From assembly GCF_000647975.1 (NCBI RefSeq), contig NZ_JFKE01000011.1, positions 23,657 to 87,656 of the forward strand: 64,000 nucleotides of DNA, given 5' to 3'. The notes beneath the pieces were generated by a model. That model worked only from the letters and a program-made list of their open reading frames with translations, was not told where the DNA came from and made no database searches. Within the stretch, counting starts at the first letter, position 1, and the number at the start of each line of letters is the position of its first letter. Origin of the DNA: Actibacterium mucosum KCTC 23349. GTDB lineage: Bacteria; Pseudomonadota; Alphaproteobacteria; Rhodobacterales; Rhodobacteraceae. This document shows, piece by piece, positions 15,891-24,761 of the stretch. Made by a program: the position numbers and the translations under genes.

Positions 15891-17512
15891 GGCTGACCAC
15901 CAACCTCCAACAAGATAAAGGCCGGGCTGCGATACACTTCGGCCAACGCGATACCGCGGTCTTCGATCACGCCCAGGATACGGTGGCGTTCAGACATGCG
16001 GTATGGGCACGTGGGAACAAGCACGTAGTTAGCATTCTCCAAGCCCGGTGCGCCGCCATAGTACCAGGGTGCCCCCCCTTTCAATGGCGTAAGGTCCCCG
16101 AACATCCAGATCACGTTCACGATGTCCGTCACCAAAATCTGGTCCTCGGGTCCGTAGCCAGCTGTATTCAGCTCCTCTGCGAGGCTGCTGAAGAACCCCA
16201 CTGCGCCTGCGAAGATTTCACATGCCGGCAAGGCTTCGCCGTTCAAAATGGTGTATTCTTCTTCTGGCACGTGCGAGGCAACGATTGGCGCGGCCTCGGC
16301 GATGTCCAGGCGGATGTTGGCCTTCAGCTCGAATGACCGATCCTTTTTACCCAACAGGTCAGCATGACGCGACTGCGTGGGCAGGAACACATCGTGCTCG
16401 GTAATCTCGGCCCCATAGTGAATCTTGGGGCTGAAGGCCATATTCACCGCGGCGGGAGACGCAAAAGCCGCAAGGGCAACCGCCGTCAATCCAAGCGCTT
16501 GACGCAAGTCCCATCCGAATTTGTTAACTATCCCCACAGCCGGCCGCGCAGCAAGAACCAATACCATTGCCAGGATTAACCATTGCGGATCATTCCCGAA
16601 GTTCTGGAAAGTGACATAGAAAAATGCAGGGGCCAGAACCAACAGCATCAGACCCATATGCGCCTGCCGCGCCTGGCGCAGGAAGATGACCGCAATCAGG
16701 ATCGTCAGGGTCGAACCAATATAGTTCGGCATTCGCAGCATATCGAGAAACGGCTTGTTCGGGTAAGGGCGCACCTCGGACTGCGACACCGCCAACATGT
16801 CCCCTAGGTAAGCCTGCCAGAATCCAACACCCGCCAGCGTTGTCACACCGGCAATCACGGCAAGCCCGGTCGCCAGCGACGCCGCCAAGGCGGCGCTGTC
16901 CTTGCGCAGTAGAAGAGCCAGAACGACCGGCGGCGCGAAAGCGATGAAATACGTGGCTTTGCTGAGCGCCAGGAACGACATGCAAAGACCAATCGTCAAG
17001 CCATCTGCAAGCGCGCTTTGGCGATGGGCAGGCGGCAGAACCGCAACGATGACAGCGACGTAGGCCACCGCCCAGGCCCAGCGGTTATAGTGCATGGCCA
17101 AAGAGACATGGGTGGCGGTCTGACCCTGCGAAAGGGCAACAACCATCATGATCACGTAGAACCCAAGGAAAAATGCCCAACCCATGCTCAACCGGCTGCT
17201 CATGGCCCACCAGACGAACGGGATCATGCATAGCGCGAAAAAGAGCTGGCTATAGATCACGGCATGCCCTGCCCCCTGCCCCAGCCATAGGAACAAGGAA
17301 ATCGGCGCGTAGGCCATGACCCCAAGCGGCGTCATGTAATCGGCATGGGGTTCTTGGCCCGCGGCCAGCCGGAACGACAGGTCCAGCAAATGCGCCGTGT
17401 CGCCTTCGTAATTGCCAATGAACAGCCCGCCCTTTGCCAGAGTGGCCAATGCGTAAAAACCCAAAACGACAAATAGGAATGCCAGAAACTTCAATGATTG
17501 CGATTTGTTCAT
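15863..17512 (-). CDS. GT-C-like multi-pass membrane protein (putative glycosyltransferase)
   Basis: ATG 17512 (MNKSQSLKFLAFLFVV) is preferred over the longer frame because it starts at the first membrane helix. The 549-residue product has about ten hydrophobic helices up to about residue 390 and a soluble C-terminal part. The first periplasmic loop reads YEGDTAHLLDLSFRLAAG, then PHADYMTPLG. This Asp-plus-PxxDY-PPL-like pattern is typical of GT-C enzymes that use lipid-linked sugars. It lies inside the tad locus between cpaA and an AAA+ ATPase, on the opposite strand. A role in glycosylating pilins or surface polymers is inference; no family name is certain. Confidence 0.6.
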   Translation of the reverse strand: MNKSQSLKFLAFLFVVLGFYALATLAKGGLFIGNYEGDTAHLLDLSFRLAAGQEPHADYMTPLGVMAYAPISLFLWLGQGAGHAVIYSQLFFALCMIPFVWWAMSSRLSMGWAFFLGFYVIMMVVALSQGQTATHVSLAMHYNRWAWAVAYVAVIVAVLPPAHRQSALADGLTIGLCMSFLALSKATYFIAFAPPVVLALLLRKDSAALAASLATGLAVIAGVTTLAGVGFWQAYLGDMLAVSQSEVRPYPNKPFLDMLRMPNYIGSTLTILIAVIFLRQARQAHMGLMLLVLAPAFFYVTFQNFGNDPQWLILAMVLVLAARPAVGIVNKFGWDLRQALGLTAVALAAFASPAAVNMAFSPKIHYGAEITEHDVFLPTQSRHADLLGKKDRSFELKANIRLDIAEAAPIVASHVPEEEYTILNGEALPACEIFAGAVGFFSSLAEELNTAGYGPEDQILVTDIVNVIWMFGDLTPLKGGAPWYYGGAPGLENANYVLVPTCPYRMSERHRILGVIEDRGIALAEVYRSPAFILLEVGGQPYDTAANTR

Positions 17513-17647
17513 GCCTGCCCTGCTTGTTTCTTTCGCAATTTCAAACTGTGGCCTCATTTCGGCCCGCTTTGCGCGGTATTCGATGCCTCAACACGCCGTT
17601 CAGGCACGATATCGCAGAACAATTGAGCAGAAATAAGGCGCATTGTA

Positions 17648-18958
17648 ATGAATATGCAGACAAGCAACGTGATGGCCCCGCCCGCTCCAAGGTCGCTGGA
17701 CCAAATGCGCCTGCCCATCGTTATGATGCGGGACATCCTGCTGAAAACCGTGTTTCGCAAGAACGTGGACCAGGTTACCGAGATCGCGCGCGCCATATGC
17801 CTGCCTGTGCCGGTGACACAGGAACTGGTTGATCTGGCCCGCAGCCAGAAGCTGATCGAGGCAACCGGCACCCTGCACGCCAATTCGGGTGGCGAGATGG
17901 GGTATCAACTGACCGATGGCGGAAAGGCCCGCGCCCAGGATGCATTGACGCAGTCCGAATACTACGGCGCGATGCCGGTGCCGCTGGAGGTCTATCGCGA
18001 ACAGATCAAACGCCAGTCGATCCGCAACATTCAGATCACCCGCGACCAGCTGACCGGCGCCATGGGCCACCTGATCCTGCCCGACGACCTGCTCAGCCAT
18101 CTCGGGCCCGCGGTGTCATCGGGCCGTTCGATCCTGATGTACGGCCCCCCGGGCAACGGTAAATCGTCGATCTCGAACGGCATCCGTGATGCTTTGGGCG
18201 ACAAAATCTATGTGCCGCGCGCCATCGAATACGCCGGTCAGGTGATCACCGTTTACGACCCGATCGTGCATTCCAAGGCCGAAGAGCAGGTCGACGACCC
18301 CACCTCACTGCGCCGCACGTCGGGCCGCTATGACACGCGCTATGTGCTGTGCGAACGGCCAACGGTTGTGACCGGGGGCGAGCTGTCGCTCAGCATGCTG
18401 GATCTGGTCTATAACCCCACCGCGCGCACCTATCAGGCGCCGCTGCAGATGAAATCCACCGGCGGCGTCTTCATCGTCGACGACCTTGGCCGCCAGGCCG
18501 AACCGCCGCAGGCGCTGGTCAACCGCTGGATCGTGCCGCTGGAAGAAAGCCGCGACATCCTGGCCCTGCAATCGGGCGAAAAGTTCGAGGTCCCCTTCGA
18601 CACGCTGGTCATCTTCTCGACCAACTTCCACCCCAACGAGATCTTCGACAAAGCCGCCCTGCGCCGGATCTTCTTCAAGATCAAGATCGACGGGCCGTGT
18701 CAGGAGGACTTCCTGAAAATCTTCGCTTTGGTGGCGCGCAAGAAGAAAATGCCGCTGAACGAAGACACGCTGATCTATCTGCTGCAAAAGAAATATCCGA
18801 CCATCGACAATGTCTATGCCAACTATCAGCCGGTATTCCTGATCGACCAGATGATCGCCATCTGCGAGTTCGAAGGCATCCCCTATCAGATGTCCCCCGA
18901 CCTGATCGACCGCGCCTGGGCAAACATGTTCGTGAAACAGGAAGAGATCATACACTGA
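17648..18958 (+). CDS. AAA+ ATPase associated with the Tad locus
   Basis: This 436-residue protein has an N-terminal helical/winged-helix-like part (about 20-130) and an AAA+ core. Walker A is GPPGNGKS (166-173), Walker B is GGVFIVDDLGR (about 272), and a sensor-1-like FSTNFHP is followed by an Arg-rich ALRRIFFKIK. It is not a secretion-type ATPase like CpaF; it looks like a MoxR/RuvB-style remodeller. It is in the same orientation as the tad genes but separated from them by the GT-C-like gene. Function in pilus biogenesis is inferred from position only. Confidence 0.75.
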   Translation: MNMQTSNVMAPPAPRSLDQMRLPIVMMRDILLKTVFRKNVDQVTEIARAICLPVPVTQELVDLARSQKLIEATGTLHANSGGEMGYQLTDGGKARAQDALTQSEYYGAMPVPLEVYREQIKRQSIRNIQITRDQLTGAMGHLILPDDLLSHLGPAVSSGRSILMYGPPGNGKSSISNGIRDALGDKIYVPRAIEYAGQVITVYDPIVHSKAEEQVDDPTSLRRTSGRYDTRYVLCERPTVVTGGELSLSMLDLVYNPTARTYQAPLQMKSTGGVFIVDDLGRQAEPPQALVNRWIVPLEESRDILALQSGEKFEVPFDTLVIFSTNFHPNEIFDKAALRRIFFKIKIDGPCQEDFLKIFALVARKKKMPLNEDTLIYLLQKKYPTIDNVYANYQPVFLIDQMIAICEFEGIPYQMSPDLIDRAWANMFVKQEEIIH

Positions 18959-19058
18959 TATTGCCAGCGTTCATGGCCGCCAAAGGCCGTATCGCGGACA
19001 AAGTGACCGTCGCACTGTTTTTAACGCTTTTGATTTTCAGCGAAGTGTTGGCGCGCGT

Positions 19059-19454
19059 CTATTCTTGGTTTCCAAGGCAGCGTCCGGCGATCCAGCCAAG
19101 ATTTGCTCTGCCATAACAGTCAACACCAATGGTGATTGGTCTAAGAATCGCGGGGCAATTCGACAGCCTGAAAGTCACATATCTTGTGGAGGGGTGTTCA
19201 AACGTCATTGCTGGTCCTTTCACTTCGACTACGTCGATTGAACTAAGCAATTCTTGCTTAGAAACGCCCATGGCAGACCACTCTTCCATGCTTGTATGGT
19301 GAAGCCGATTCCCGATTTGTTCGGACGCCTCAGCGATAGAAGTCGGGACAGCGCCATTTCGAAGGCAGCTTGCTCTGATAAAATGAACATTGAGCAGGAG
19401 TACACTCACAGACAAACCTATGAGGCCGAACACAATGATAACGGCACGCTTCAT
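19059..19454 (-). CDS. Hypothetical protein with N-terminal membrane helix
   Basis: The start at 19454 (MKRAVIIVFGLIGLSVSVLL) gives 131 residues with one N-terminal hydrophobic segment that could be a signal anchor, then a soluble domain with three Cys (RASC, SNCPAI, VDCYG). I do not recognise the family. Codon use and base composition are visibly more AT-rich than in the surrounding genes, and it is a lone minus-strand gene between plus-strand blocks, consistent with a recent acquisition. Confidence 0.55.
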   Translation of the reverse strand: MKRAVIIVFGLIGLSVSVLLLNVHFIRASCLRNGAVPTSIAEASEQIGNRLHHTSMEEWSAMGVSKQELLSSIDVVEVKGPAMTFEHPSTRYVTFRLSNCPAILRPITIGVDCYGRANLGWIAGRCLGNQE

Positions 19455-19547
19455 AAAATGTGTATAGCAATCCTGAACATCAACGACTAGCGCCCAAAGC
19501 CACCATTCGCTGTGGGCATCCGCACCCATCAATCCTACACTCTCCCA

Positions 19548-21953
19548 ATGCATGTTCTGCCCAAGGTCTTCACGCAATGGTTCGCGGAACGCGGCTGGTC
19601 GGTCCATCCGCATCAGGCCGAGATGGTGCAGCGCGCCACCGAGCCTTCGTTGCTGTTGATCGCGCCCACCGGTGGGGGCAAGACGCTGGCCGGGTTCCTA
19701 CCAACATTGGCAGAGCTTGCCGACGGCACGCATAAGGGCCTGCACACGCTTTATATCTCGCCGCTCAAGGCGCTGGCGGCCGATATTGGCCGCAATCTGC
19801 GCACGCCCGTTGACGAGATGGCCCTGCCGATCCGGATCGAGGATCGCACCGGCGACACGTCCTATACCAAGAAACGCCGACAGCGTGCCGACCCGCCGCA
19901 TATCCTGCTGACCACGCCGGAAAGCCTGGCTCTGATGCTGAGCTATGACGACGCGCACCGCACCTTTGCCGGGCTGCAGCGGGTGGTGGTGGACGAGATC
20001 CACGCGCTGGCCGAAAGCAAGCGCGGCGATCAGCTGATGCTGTGCCTGTCGCGGTTGCAAGCCATGTGCCCCGACCTGCGCCGCGTGGGGCTGAGCGCCA
20101 CGGTCGAGGACCCGCCTGCACTGGCGCATTACTTGGCCCGCCACCCCGATCCCTGCCCGGTTCTGCACGCCGATCCCGGCCCCGATCCCGATATTGCGAT
20201 GCTGGAAACGGCCGAGTTGCCGCCCTGGTCGGGTGGTGGCGGGCGCTATGCGATCCCGGCGGTGCTGGACCAGGTAAAGGCCCACAAAACAACGCTTATT
20301 TTCCACAACACGCGCGCGCAGGCCGAGATCTTTTTTCACGCGCTGTGGCTGGCCAACGACGACGCGCTGCCCATCGGCATCCACCACGGCTCGCTGGCGC
20401 GCGAGCAGCGCGACAAGGTCGAGGCGGCGATGGTGGCGGGCCAGTTGCGGGCGGTGGTGTGCACCGGGTCGTTGGATCTGGGGATTGATTGGGGCGATGT
20501 GGATCTGGTGATCCAGGTTGGTGCGCCGAAGAACGTGAAACGGCTGATTCAGCGGATCGGGCGGGCCAATCACCGCTATAACGCGCCCTCGAAGGCCCTG
20601 TTGGTGCCGGCAAACCGGTTCGAGGTGGTCGAATGCCACGCCGCACTTGCGGCCGCGCGCGACCATGATCTGGACGGCGACCCGCGCGGGCCGGGGCCCC
20701 GCGACGTGTTGTGCCAGCATATCCTGATCCGCGCCGCGGCGGGGCCGTTTGCGGCCGAGGATCTGTATGCCGAAGTGCAAAGCTGCGGCGCCTATGCCGC
20801 TTTGACCAAACAGGAATTTGACGATTGTCTGGAGTTTGCCGCCACTGGTGGATACGCGCTGCGGGCGTATGACCAATGGCAGCGGCTGGTGGAAAAGGAC
20901 GGGCTGTGGCAGCTGCGCGACCCGCGCGCGGGCAACCGCATTCGGATGAATATTGGCACCATCGTCGATGCCGACCTGATGAAAGTGCGCCTGAAACACG
21001 CGCGCGGCGGCATGCCGCTGGGCGAGGTGGAGGAGGCCTTTGCCGCCACCCTGACCAAGGGCGAAACATTTCTGATCGGCGGGCAGGTTGTGCGCTATGA
21101 GGGGCTGCGCGAGATGACGGTAGAGGTCACCCGCACACCGGGCGCCACACCGCGCATCGCTGTGTTCTCGGGCACAAAATTTGCAACTTCGACCCAGTTG
21201 TCGGACCGAATATTGCAACTGTTTAAACTTTCCAGTTGGCCGGACTTGCCGGGTCACACCGCCGACTGGCTGGCCTTGCAGCGCGACATGTCGCGCCTGC
21301 CGGGCGACGAAAAGCTGCTGGTGGAAACCTTCCCCCATGACGGGCGCTGGCACATGTGCGCCTATGGGTTTGCCGGCAAAAACGCGCAGCAGACGCTGGG
21401 GCTGTTGCTGACGCAGCAGATGGAGGCCGACGGCTTGCAGCCGCTGGGCTTTGTCGCCACCGATTACGCCACGCTGATCTGGGGCCTGCGCGAGGTGACC
21501 AAGCCCGGGTGGCTGTTTGATGCCACCGACATGCGCGAGGGGTTCGAAAGCTGGCTGAACGGCAATTACGTGATGAAGCGGACCTTTCGCAACAGCGCGC
21601 AGATCGCCGGGCTGATTGAACGCAATATCCCAAATGGCAAGCGCAAGTCGGGGCGGCAGGCGACGTTTTCGTCGGACATCCTGTATGACACGCTGAACAA
21701 ATACGACCCCAACCATTTGCTGATGCAGATCACGCGCGAGGAGGCAATGAAGGGGCTGGTCGATTTTGGTCGGATCGAGCACATGCTGGCCCGCGTGGGT
21801 GACCGGATCGACCATGTGAAGCTGGACCGGGTCAGCCCGTTGGCCGCGCCGCTGTTTCTGGAGGTGGGCAAGGTGCCGATCAAGGGCGAGGCGCGCGAGC
21901 ATCTGCTGGCGCAAGCCGCCGAGAGCGCGATGGCAGCGGCAGGGTTGAGTTAG
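19548..21953 (+). CDS. Ligase-associated Lhr-like DEXH-box helicase
   Basis: ATG 19548 (MHVLPKVFTQWF) matches the family N-terminus; GTG 19512 in the same frame has no better ribosome site. The 801-residue superfamily 2 helicase shows HQAEM (Q-motif-like), Walker A APTGGGKT, DEIH box VVVDEIHAL, SAT motif GLSATVEDP, then motif IV-VI including CTGSLDLGIDWG and QRIGRANHR. The long C-terminal part is the Lhr-type WH/DNA-binding region. These helicases are found with PdeM and an ATP-dependent ligase in a DNA-damage-response set. PdeM follows after 38 nt; no ligase or exonuclease gene is in the window. Confidence 0.9.
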   Translation: MHVLPKVFTQWFAERGWSVHPHQAEMVQRATEPSLLLIAPTGGGKTLAGFLPTLAELADGTHKGLHTLYISPLKALAADIGRNLRTPVDEMALPIRIEDRTGDTSYTKKRRQRADPPHILLTTPESLALMLSYDDAHRTFAGLQRVVVDEIHALAESKRGDQLMLCLSRLQAMCPDLRRVGLSATVEDPPALAHYLARHPDPCPVLHADPGPDPDIAMLETAELPPWSGGGGRYAIPAVLDQVKAHKTTLIFHNTRAQAEIFFHALWLANDDALPIGIHHGSLAREQRDKVEAAMVAGQLRAVVCTGSLDLGIDWGDVDLVIQVGAPKNVKRLIQRIGRANHRYNAPSKALLVPANRFEVVECHAALAAARDHDLDGDPRGPGPRDVLCQHILIRAAAGPFAAEDLYAEVQSCGAYAALTKQEFDDCLEFAATGGYALRAYDQWQRLVEKDGLWQLRDPRAGNRIRMNIGTIVDADLMKVRLKHARGGMPLGEVEEAFAATLTKGETFLIGGQVVRYEGLREMTVEVTRTPGATPRIAVFSGTKFATSTQLSDRILQLFKLSSWPDLPGHTADWLALQRDMSRLPGDEKLLVETFPHDGRWHMCAYGFAGKNAQQTLGLLLTQQMEADGLQPLGFVATDYATLIWGLREVTKPGWLFDATDMREGFESWLNGNYVMKRTFRNSAQIAGLIERNIPNGKRKSGRQATFSSDILYDTLNKYDPNHLLMQITREEAMKGLVDFGRIEHMLARVGDRIDHVKLDRVSPLAAPLFLEVGKVPIKGEAREHLLAQAAESAMAAAGLS

Positions 21954-21991
21954 GGCTTGCAATCAGTGGGTGGATACGGTCAGAACGAAGC

Positions 21992-22678
21992 ATGAACGAC
22001 TATCGCTTTTCGCTGAACGGTGCCGATCTGGTGGCCCTGCCCTCGGGCGCGCTGTGGTGGCCAGATCAGGCGCTGGCGGTGGTGTCGGACCTGCATCTGG
22101 GCAAATCGGAACGCATGGCGCGGCGTGGTGGCGCGATGTTGCCACCTTACGAGGTGCGCGAGACGCTGGAGCGGCTGGAGGCGGTGCTGGATACCTCTTG
22201 CGCACGCAAAGTGGTCTGTCTGGGGGATACGTTCGACGATCTAGATGCGATGGACAATCTGCGTGAGGACGAGGCGTTGTGGCTGACGCGGCTGATGGCG
22301 GGCCGCGAATGGGTGTGGATCGAGGGCAATCACGACCCCGGCCCCACCGCCTTTGGCGGCGCGCATCTGGCCGAAATGGCGATGGGGCCGCTGACCTTTC
22401 GCCATATCGCCGCGCCGGATGCCGGACCGGGCGAGGTTTCGGGCCATTACCACCCAAAGATGCGGTTTGGCGCCGGGTCGCACCGGGCATTCCTGCTGGA
22501 CGAACGGCGGGTGATCCTGCCGGCTTTCGGCACTTTCACCGGCGGCCTCAGGCACAGCGATGCCGCGCTAGCGGGGCTGATGCAGCCCCCTGCGCGCGCG
22601 ATTTTGACCGGCAAACGTGCCTTGGCTGTACCCCTACCCTGCGGGGATCAGGCAGACAGCCGTGCCTCTACCGCCTGA
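21992..22678 (+). CDS. pdeM: Ligase-associated DNA damage response endonuclease PdeM
   Basis: The 228-residue calcineurin-like metallophosphoesterase contains the metal motifs SDLHLGK (about 31-37), GDTFDD (about 76), WIEGNHDPG (about 109) and GHYHPK (about 152). The family partners with the Lhr-like helicase encoded directly upstream, and both are likely on one transcript. Its final 31 nt overlap the convergent LytTR gene. Confidence 0.9.
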   Translation: MNDYRFSLNGADLVALPSGALWWPDQALAVVSDLHLGKSERMARRGGAMLPPYEVRETLERLEAVLDTSCARKVVCLGDTFDDLDAMDNLREDEALWLTRLMAGREWVWIEGNHDPGPTAFGGAHLAEMAMGPLTFRHIAAPDAGPGEVSGHYHPKMRFGAGSHRAFLLDERRVILPAFGTFTGGLRHSDAALAGLMQPPARAILTGKRALAVPLPCGDQADSRASTA

Positions 22679-23391
22679 CGGTAATTGCGGCTGACAGGTA
22701 TACGGGCGCCGTCCTTGGACAACAGAAACAACCGGCCGTTTTCATTGGCATGCCCGGTGACGGCATCCATTGCGACCCAGTGTGAGCGGTGCACACGCAG
22801 GCCATCCACGCCCTCAAGCTCGGATATCGCATCAGAGAACCGCATCAACAGTTGCTCTTCGCCCTGCTCGGTTACGACAATGACATAGTGATCATCCACT
22901 GCGCAGCGGATCAGTTGACCGCGGACGCCCGGTGAAAGACGACGCACCAGTCGCGGCGGCGGCGCGTCCTCTGGCGGCTCGGGGCGGTCCAGAAGAATAC
23001 GCAAAGAACTGAGACCCAATCCAATCGAAAACAGGATCATCACGTTTTCGACCAATGAGGGGATGCGTTGCTGTGTCTCTTCGGCGAGAAACAGCACAAA
23101 GACATGCAACGGGCCAGCAAGCGACAAGGCCAACACGGCAGAGGTCAAAACCGAAATTGTCCAATAACCTTTTGTGCGCAATAGGCGCCACATGCCCAGC
23201 CGGACGATCACGCCCAGGACGATGGCACCCATATTGAACACGGCCCACATTGCCAGCCGCATCGGAAGCTCGAGGTTTTCGTAGCTGCCAAAAGGTCCCG
23301 AAATGCCGATCATCAAGGTCAACGCGACCCAAGACAAAACCGGCACTGGCGACCACAATACTTTTCTCAAATCACGCCAAAAAGACGACAA
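22648..23391 (-). CDS. Membrane-anchored LytTR DNA-binding regulator
   Basis: The 247-residue protein has four hydrophobic helices in the first 135 residues and a C-terminal LytTR domain (about 155-247; IRCAVDDHYVIVVTEQGEEQ, VDGLRVHRSHWVA, GRIPVSRNYR-like end). The start appears to be TTG at 23391 behind GGGGGCC; no internal ATG fits the first helix. It could sense a membrane signal and bind DNA without a kinase. An inverted repeat ATTAC-CGT-GTAAT (23443-23455) lies about 50 nt upstream and may be a control site. Confidence 0.85.
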   Translation of the reverse strand: MSSFWRDLRKVLWSPVPVLSWVALTLMIGISGPFGSYENLELPMRLAMWAVFNMGAIVLGVIVRLGMWRLLRTKGYWTISVLTSAVLALSLAGPLHVFVLFLAEETQQRIPSLVENVMILFSIGLGLSSLRILLDRPEPPEDAPPPRLVRRLSPGVRGQLIRCAVDDHYVIVVTEQGEEQLLMRFSDAISELEGVDGLRVHRSHWVAMDAVTGHANENGRLFLLSKDGARIPVSRNYRQAVEARLSA

Positions 23392-23489
23392 TTCAGGCCC
23401 CCACCCAAACCGCGTTACAAACCGGCGCTAAAATGCCCCGGAATTACCGTGTAATCCAACAAATTTTTTGTTTTTTATTAATGATGTGA

Positions 23490-24389
23490 TCAAGCCGTCA
23501 ATCCCTGCGGCTCTGCCAGACCGTGCGCGCGACAGGCTGCTGTCAACGTATTGGCCAAGAGACAGGCGATTGTCATTGGCCCAACCCCACCCGGAACCGG
23601 TGTGATTGCGCCTGCGACTTCGCTGGCTGGGCCGAAATCAACATCGCCAATCAGCCGAGATTTGCCGGGTTTTTCCGGATGCGGCACGCGCGTGATGCCA
23701 ACGTCAATCACCGTTGCTCCGGGCTTGATCCAGTCCCCTTGAACCATCTGTGCACGGCCCACGGCGGCAACCAGGATATCGGCACGTTTGCAAATCCCTG
23801 GCAGGTCGTTGCTGCGTGAATGTGCGACCGTCACGGTGCAGTTATCGCGCAAGAGAAGCTGTGCCATAGGTTTGCCGAACAGGTTCGAGCGCCCCACAAC
23901 CACCGCGTCTTTGCCGGTCAGATCGCCCACCTGATCGCGCAACAGCATCAGACAGCCCAGCGGTGTGCAGGGCACCAGCCCGGCCTCGCCACTGGCCAAC
24001 AGGCCGGCGTTCACCACGCTCAGCCCGTCAACATCCTTGGCAGGGTCGATCCGCGCCACCACGCGGCGTTCGCTCAGGTGCTCGGGCACCGGGAACTGGC
24101 ACAGGATGCCGTGCACGTCCGGGTCGGCGTTCAACTGGTCGATCAGGGCAAAGAGGTCGGCCTCGGACACATCGGCGGGCAGCTTGTGTTCGAACGAGGT
24201 CATGCCCGTTTCCACCGTCGCCTTGTGCTTGGCGGCCACGTAAACCTCGCTGGCAGGATCCTCGCCCACCAGAACCACGGCCAGGCCCGGGGTCTGGTTG
24301 TGCTGCGCCTTCAGCGCGCTGACATGCTGGGCCACCTGGCCCCGCACTTTGGCTGCAAATGCCTTTCCATCGATAATCTGTGCCACCAT
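23490..24389 (-). CDS. folD: Bifunctional methylenetetrahydrofolate dehydrogenase / methenyltetrahydrofolate cyclohydrolase
   Basis: The 299-residue FolD has the expected length. Visible signatures are [14 protein letters not shown] with the catalytic Tyr/Lys pair, [28 protein letters not shown] and the closing [17 protein letters not shown] strong AAGGAG lies before ATG 24389. It interconverts 5,10-methylene- and 10-formyl-tetrahydrofolate in the cytoplasm. With fhs two genes upstream on the same strand it forms a one-carbon unit. Confidence 0.97.
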   Translation of the reverse strand: MVAQIIDGKAFAAKVRGQVAQHVSALKAQHNQTPGLAVVLVGEDPASEVYVAAKHKATVETGMTSFEHKLPADVSEADLFALIDQLNADPDVHGILCQFPVPEHLSERRVVARIDPAKDVDGLSVVNAGLLASGEAGLVPCTPLGCLMLLRDQVGDLTGKDAVVVGRSNLFGKPMAQLLLRDNCTVTVAHSRSNDLPGICKRADILVAAVGRAQMVQGDWIKPGATVIDVGITRVPHPEKPGKSRLIGDVDFGPASEVAGAITPVPGGVGPMTIACLLANTLTAACRAHGLAEPQGLTA

Positions 24390-24404
24390 CGCGATGCTCC
24401 TTCG

Positions 24405-24698
24405 TCAGCTGCCCAGAACGCGTTCTTCGCGGGCAATAGACCATTCGATCATGGTGCGCCACAACTGCTCGGCCAGATCGGCATCCAGACCCAGCGTTTC
24501 GGCATTACGGCGGGCATTGGCGACCACCTGATCCACCCGCGGGCCGATGCGCGCCGGCAGGCCTTCGGCCGGTTTAAGCTCGGCCGCGCGGTCGATATGC
24601 GCCGCGCGTTCCGCCAGCAATTTGGCGATCTGCAAATCCAGCGCGTCGATGTTTTCGCGCAGTTCGGTCATGTTCGCGCAGTCTTGCGGTTTGCGCAT
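24405..24698 (-). CDS. Monofunctional chorismate mutase, AroQ type
   Basis: ATG 24698 is preceded by AGGAGA; the longer frame is not supported. The 97-residue all-helical protein reads RENIDALDLQIAKLLAERA with the conserved Arg and Asp of AroQ helix 1, and ends in TMIEWSIAREE. It converts chorismate to prephenate for Phe/Tyr synthesis. It sits in the one-carbon cluster between folD (15 nt) and fhs (63 nt), presumably co-transcribed. Confidence 0.87.
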   Translation of the reverse strand: MRKPQDCANMTELRENIDALDLQIAKLLAERAAHIDRAAELKPAEGLPARIGPRVDQVVANARRNAETLGLDADLAEQLWRTMIEWSIAREERVLGS

Positions 24699-24761
24699 GC
24701 CACGTCTCCTGATCGGGTTCGCTGCCTGATAAGATAGGTCGCGGCCAAGCACAAGTTACCC

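Noticed and set aside
18973..19116. 47-residue plus-strand frame with one hydrophobic stretch after the AAA+ gene
   Set aside because: No ribosome site, and it overlaps the end of the minus-strand hypothetical gene; could be real but cannot be supported.
19698..21962. 754-residue open frame on the minus strand across the helicase gene
   Set aside because: Composition is that of a shadow frame, rich in Arg, Gln and His with no domain; the plus strand has all helicase motifs.
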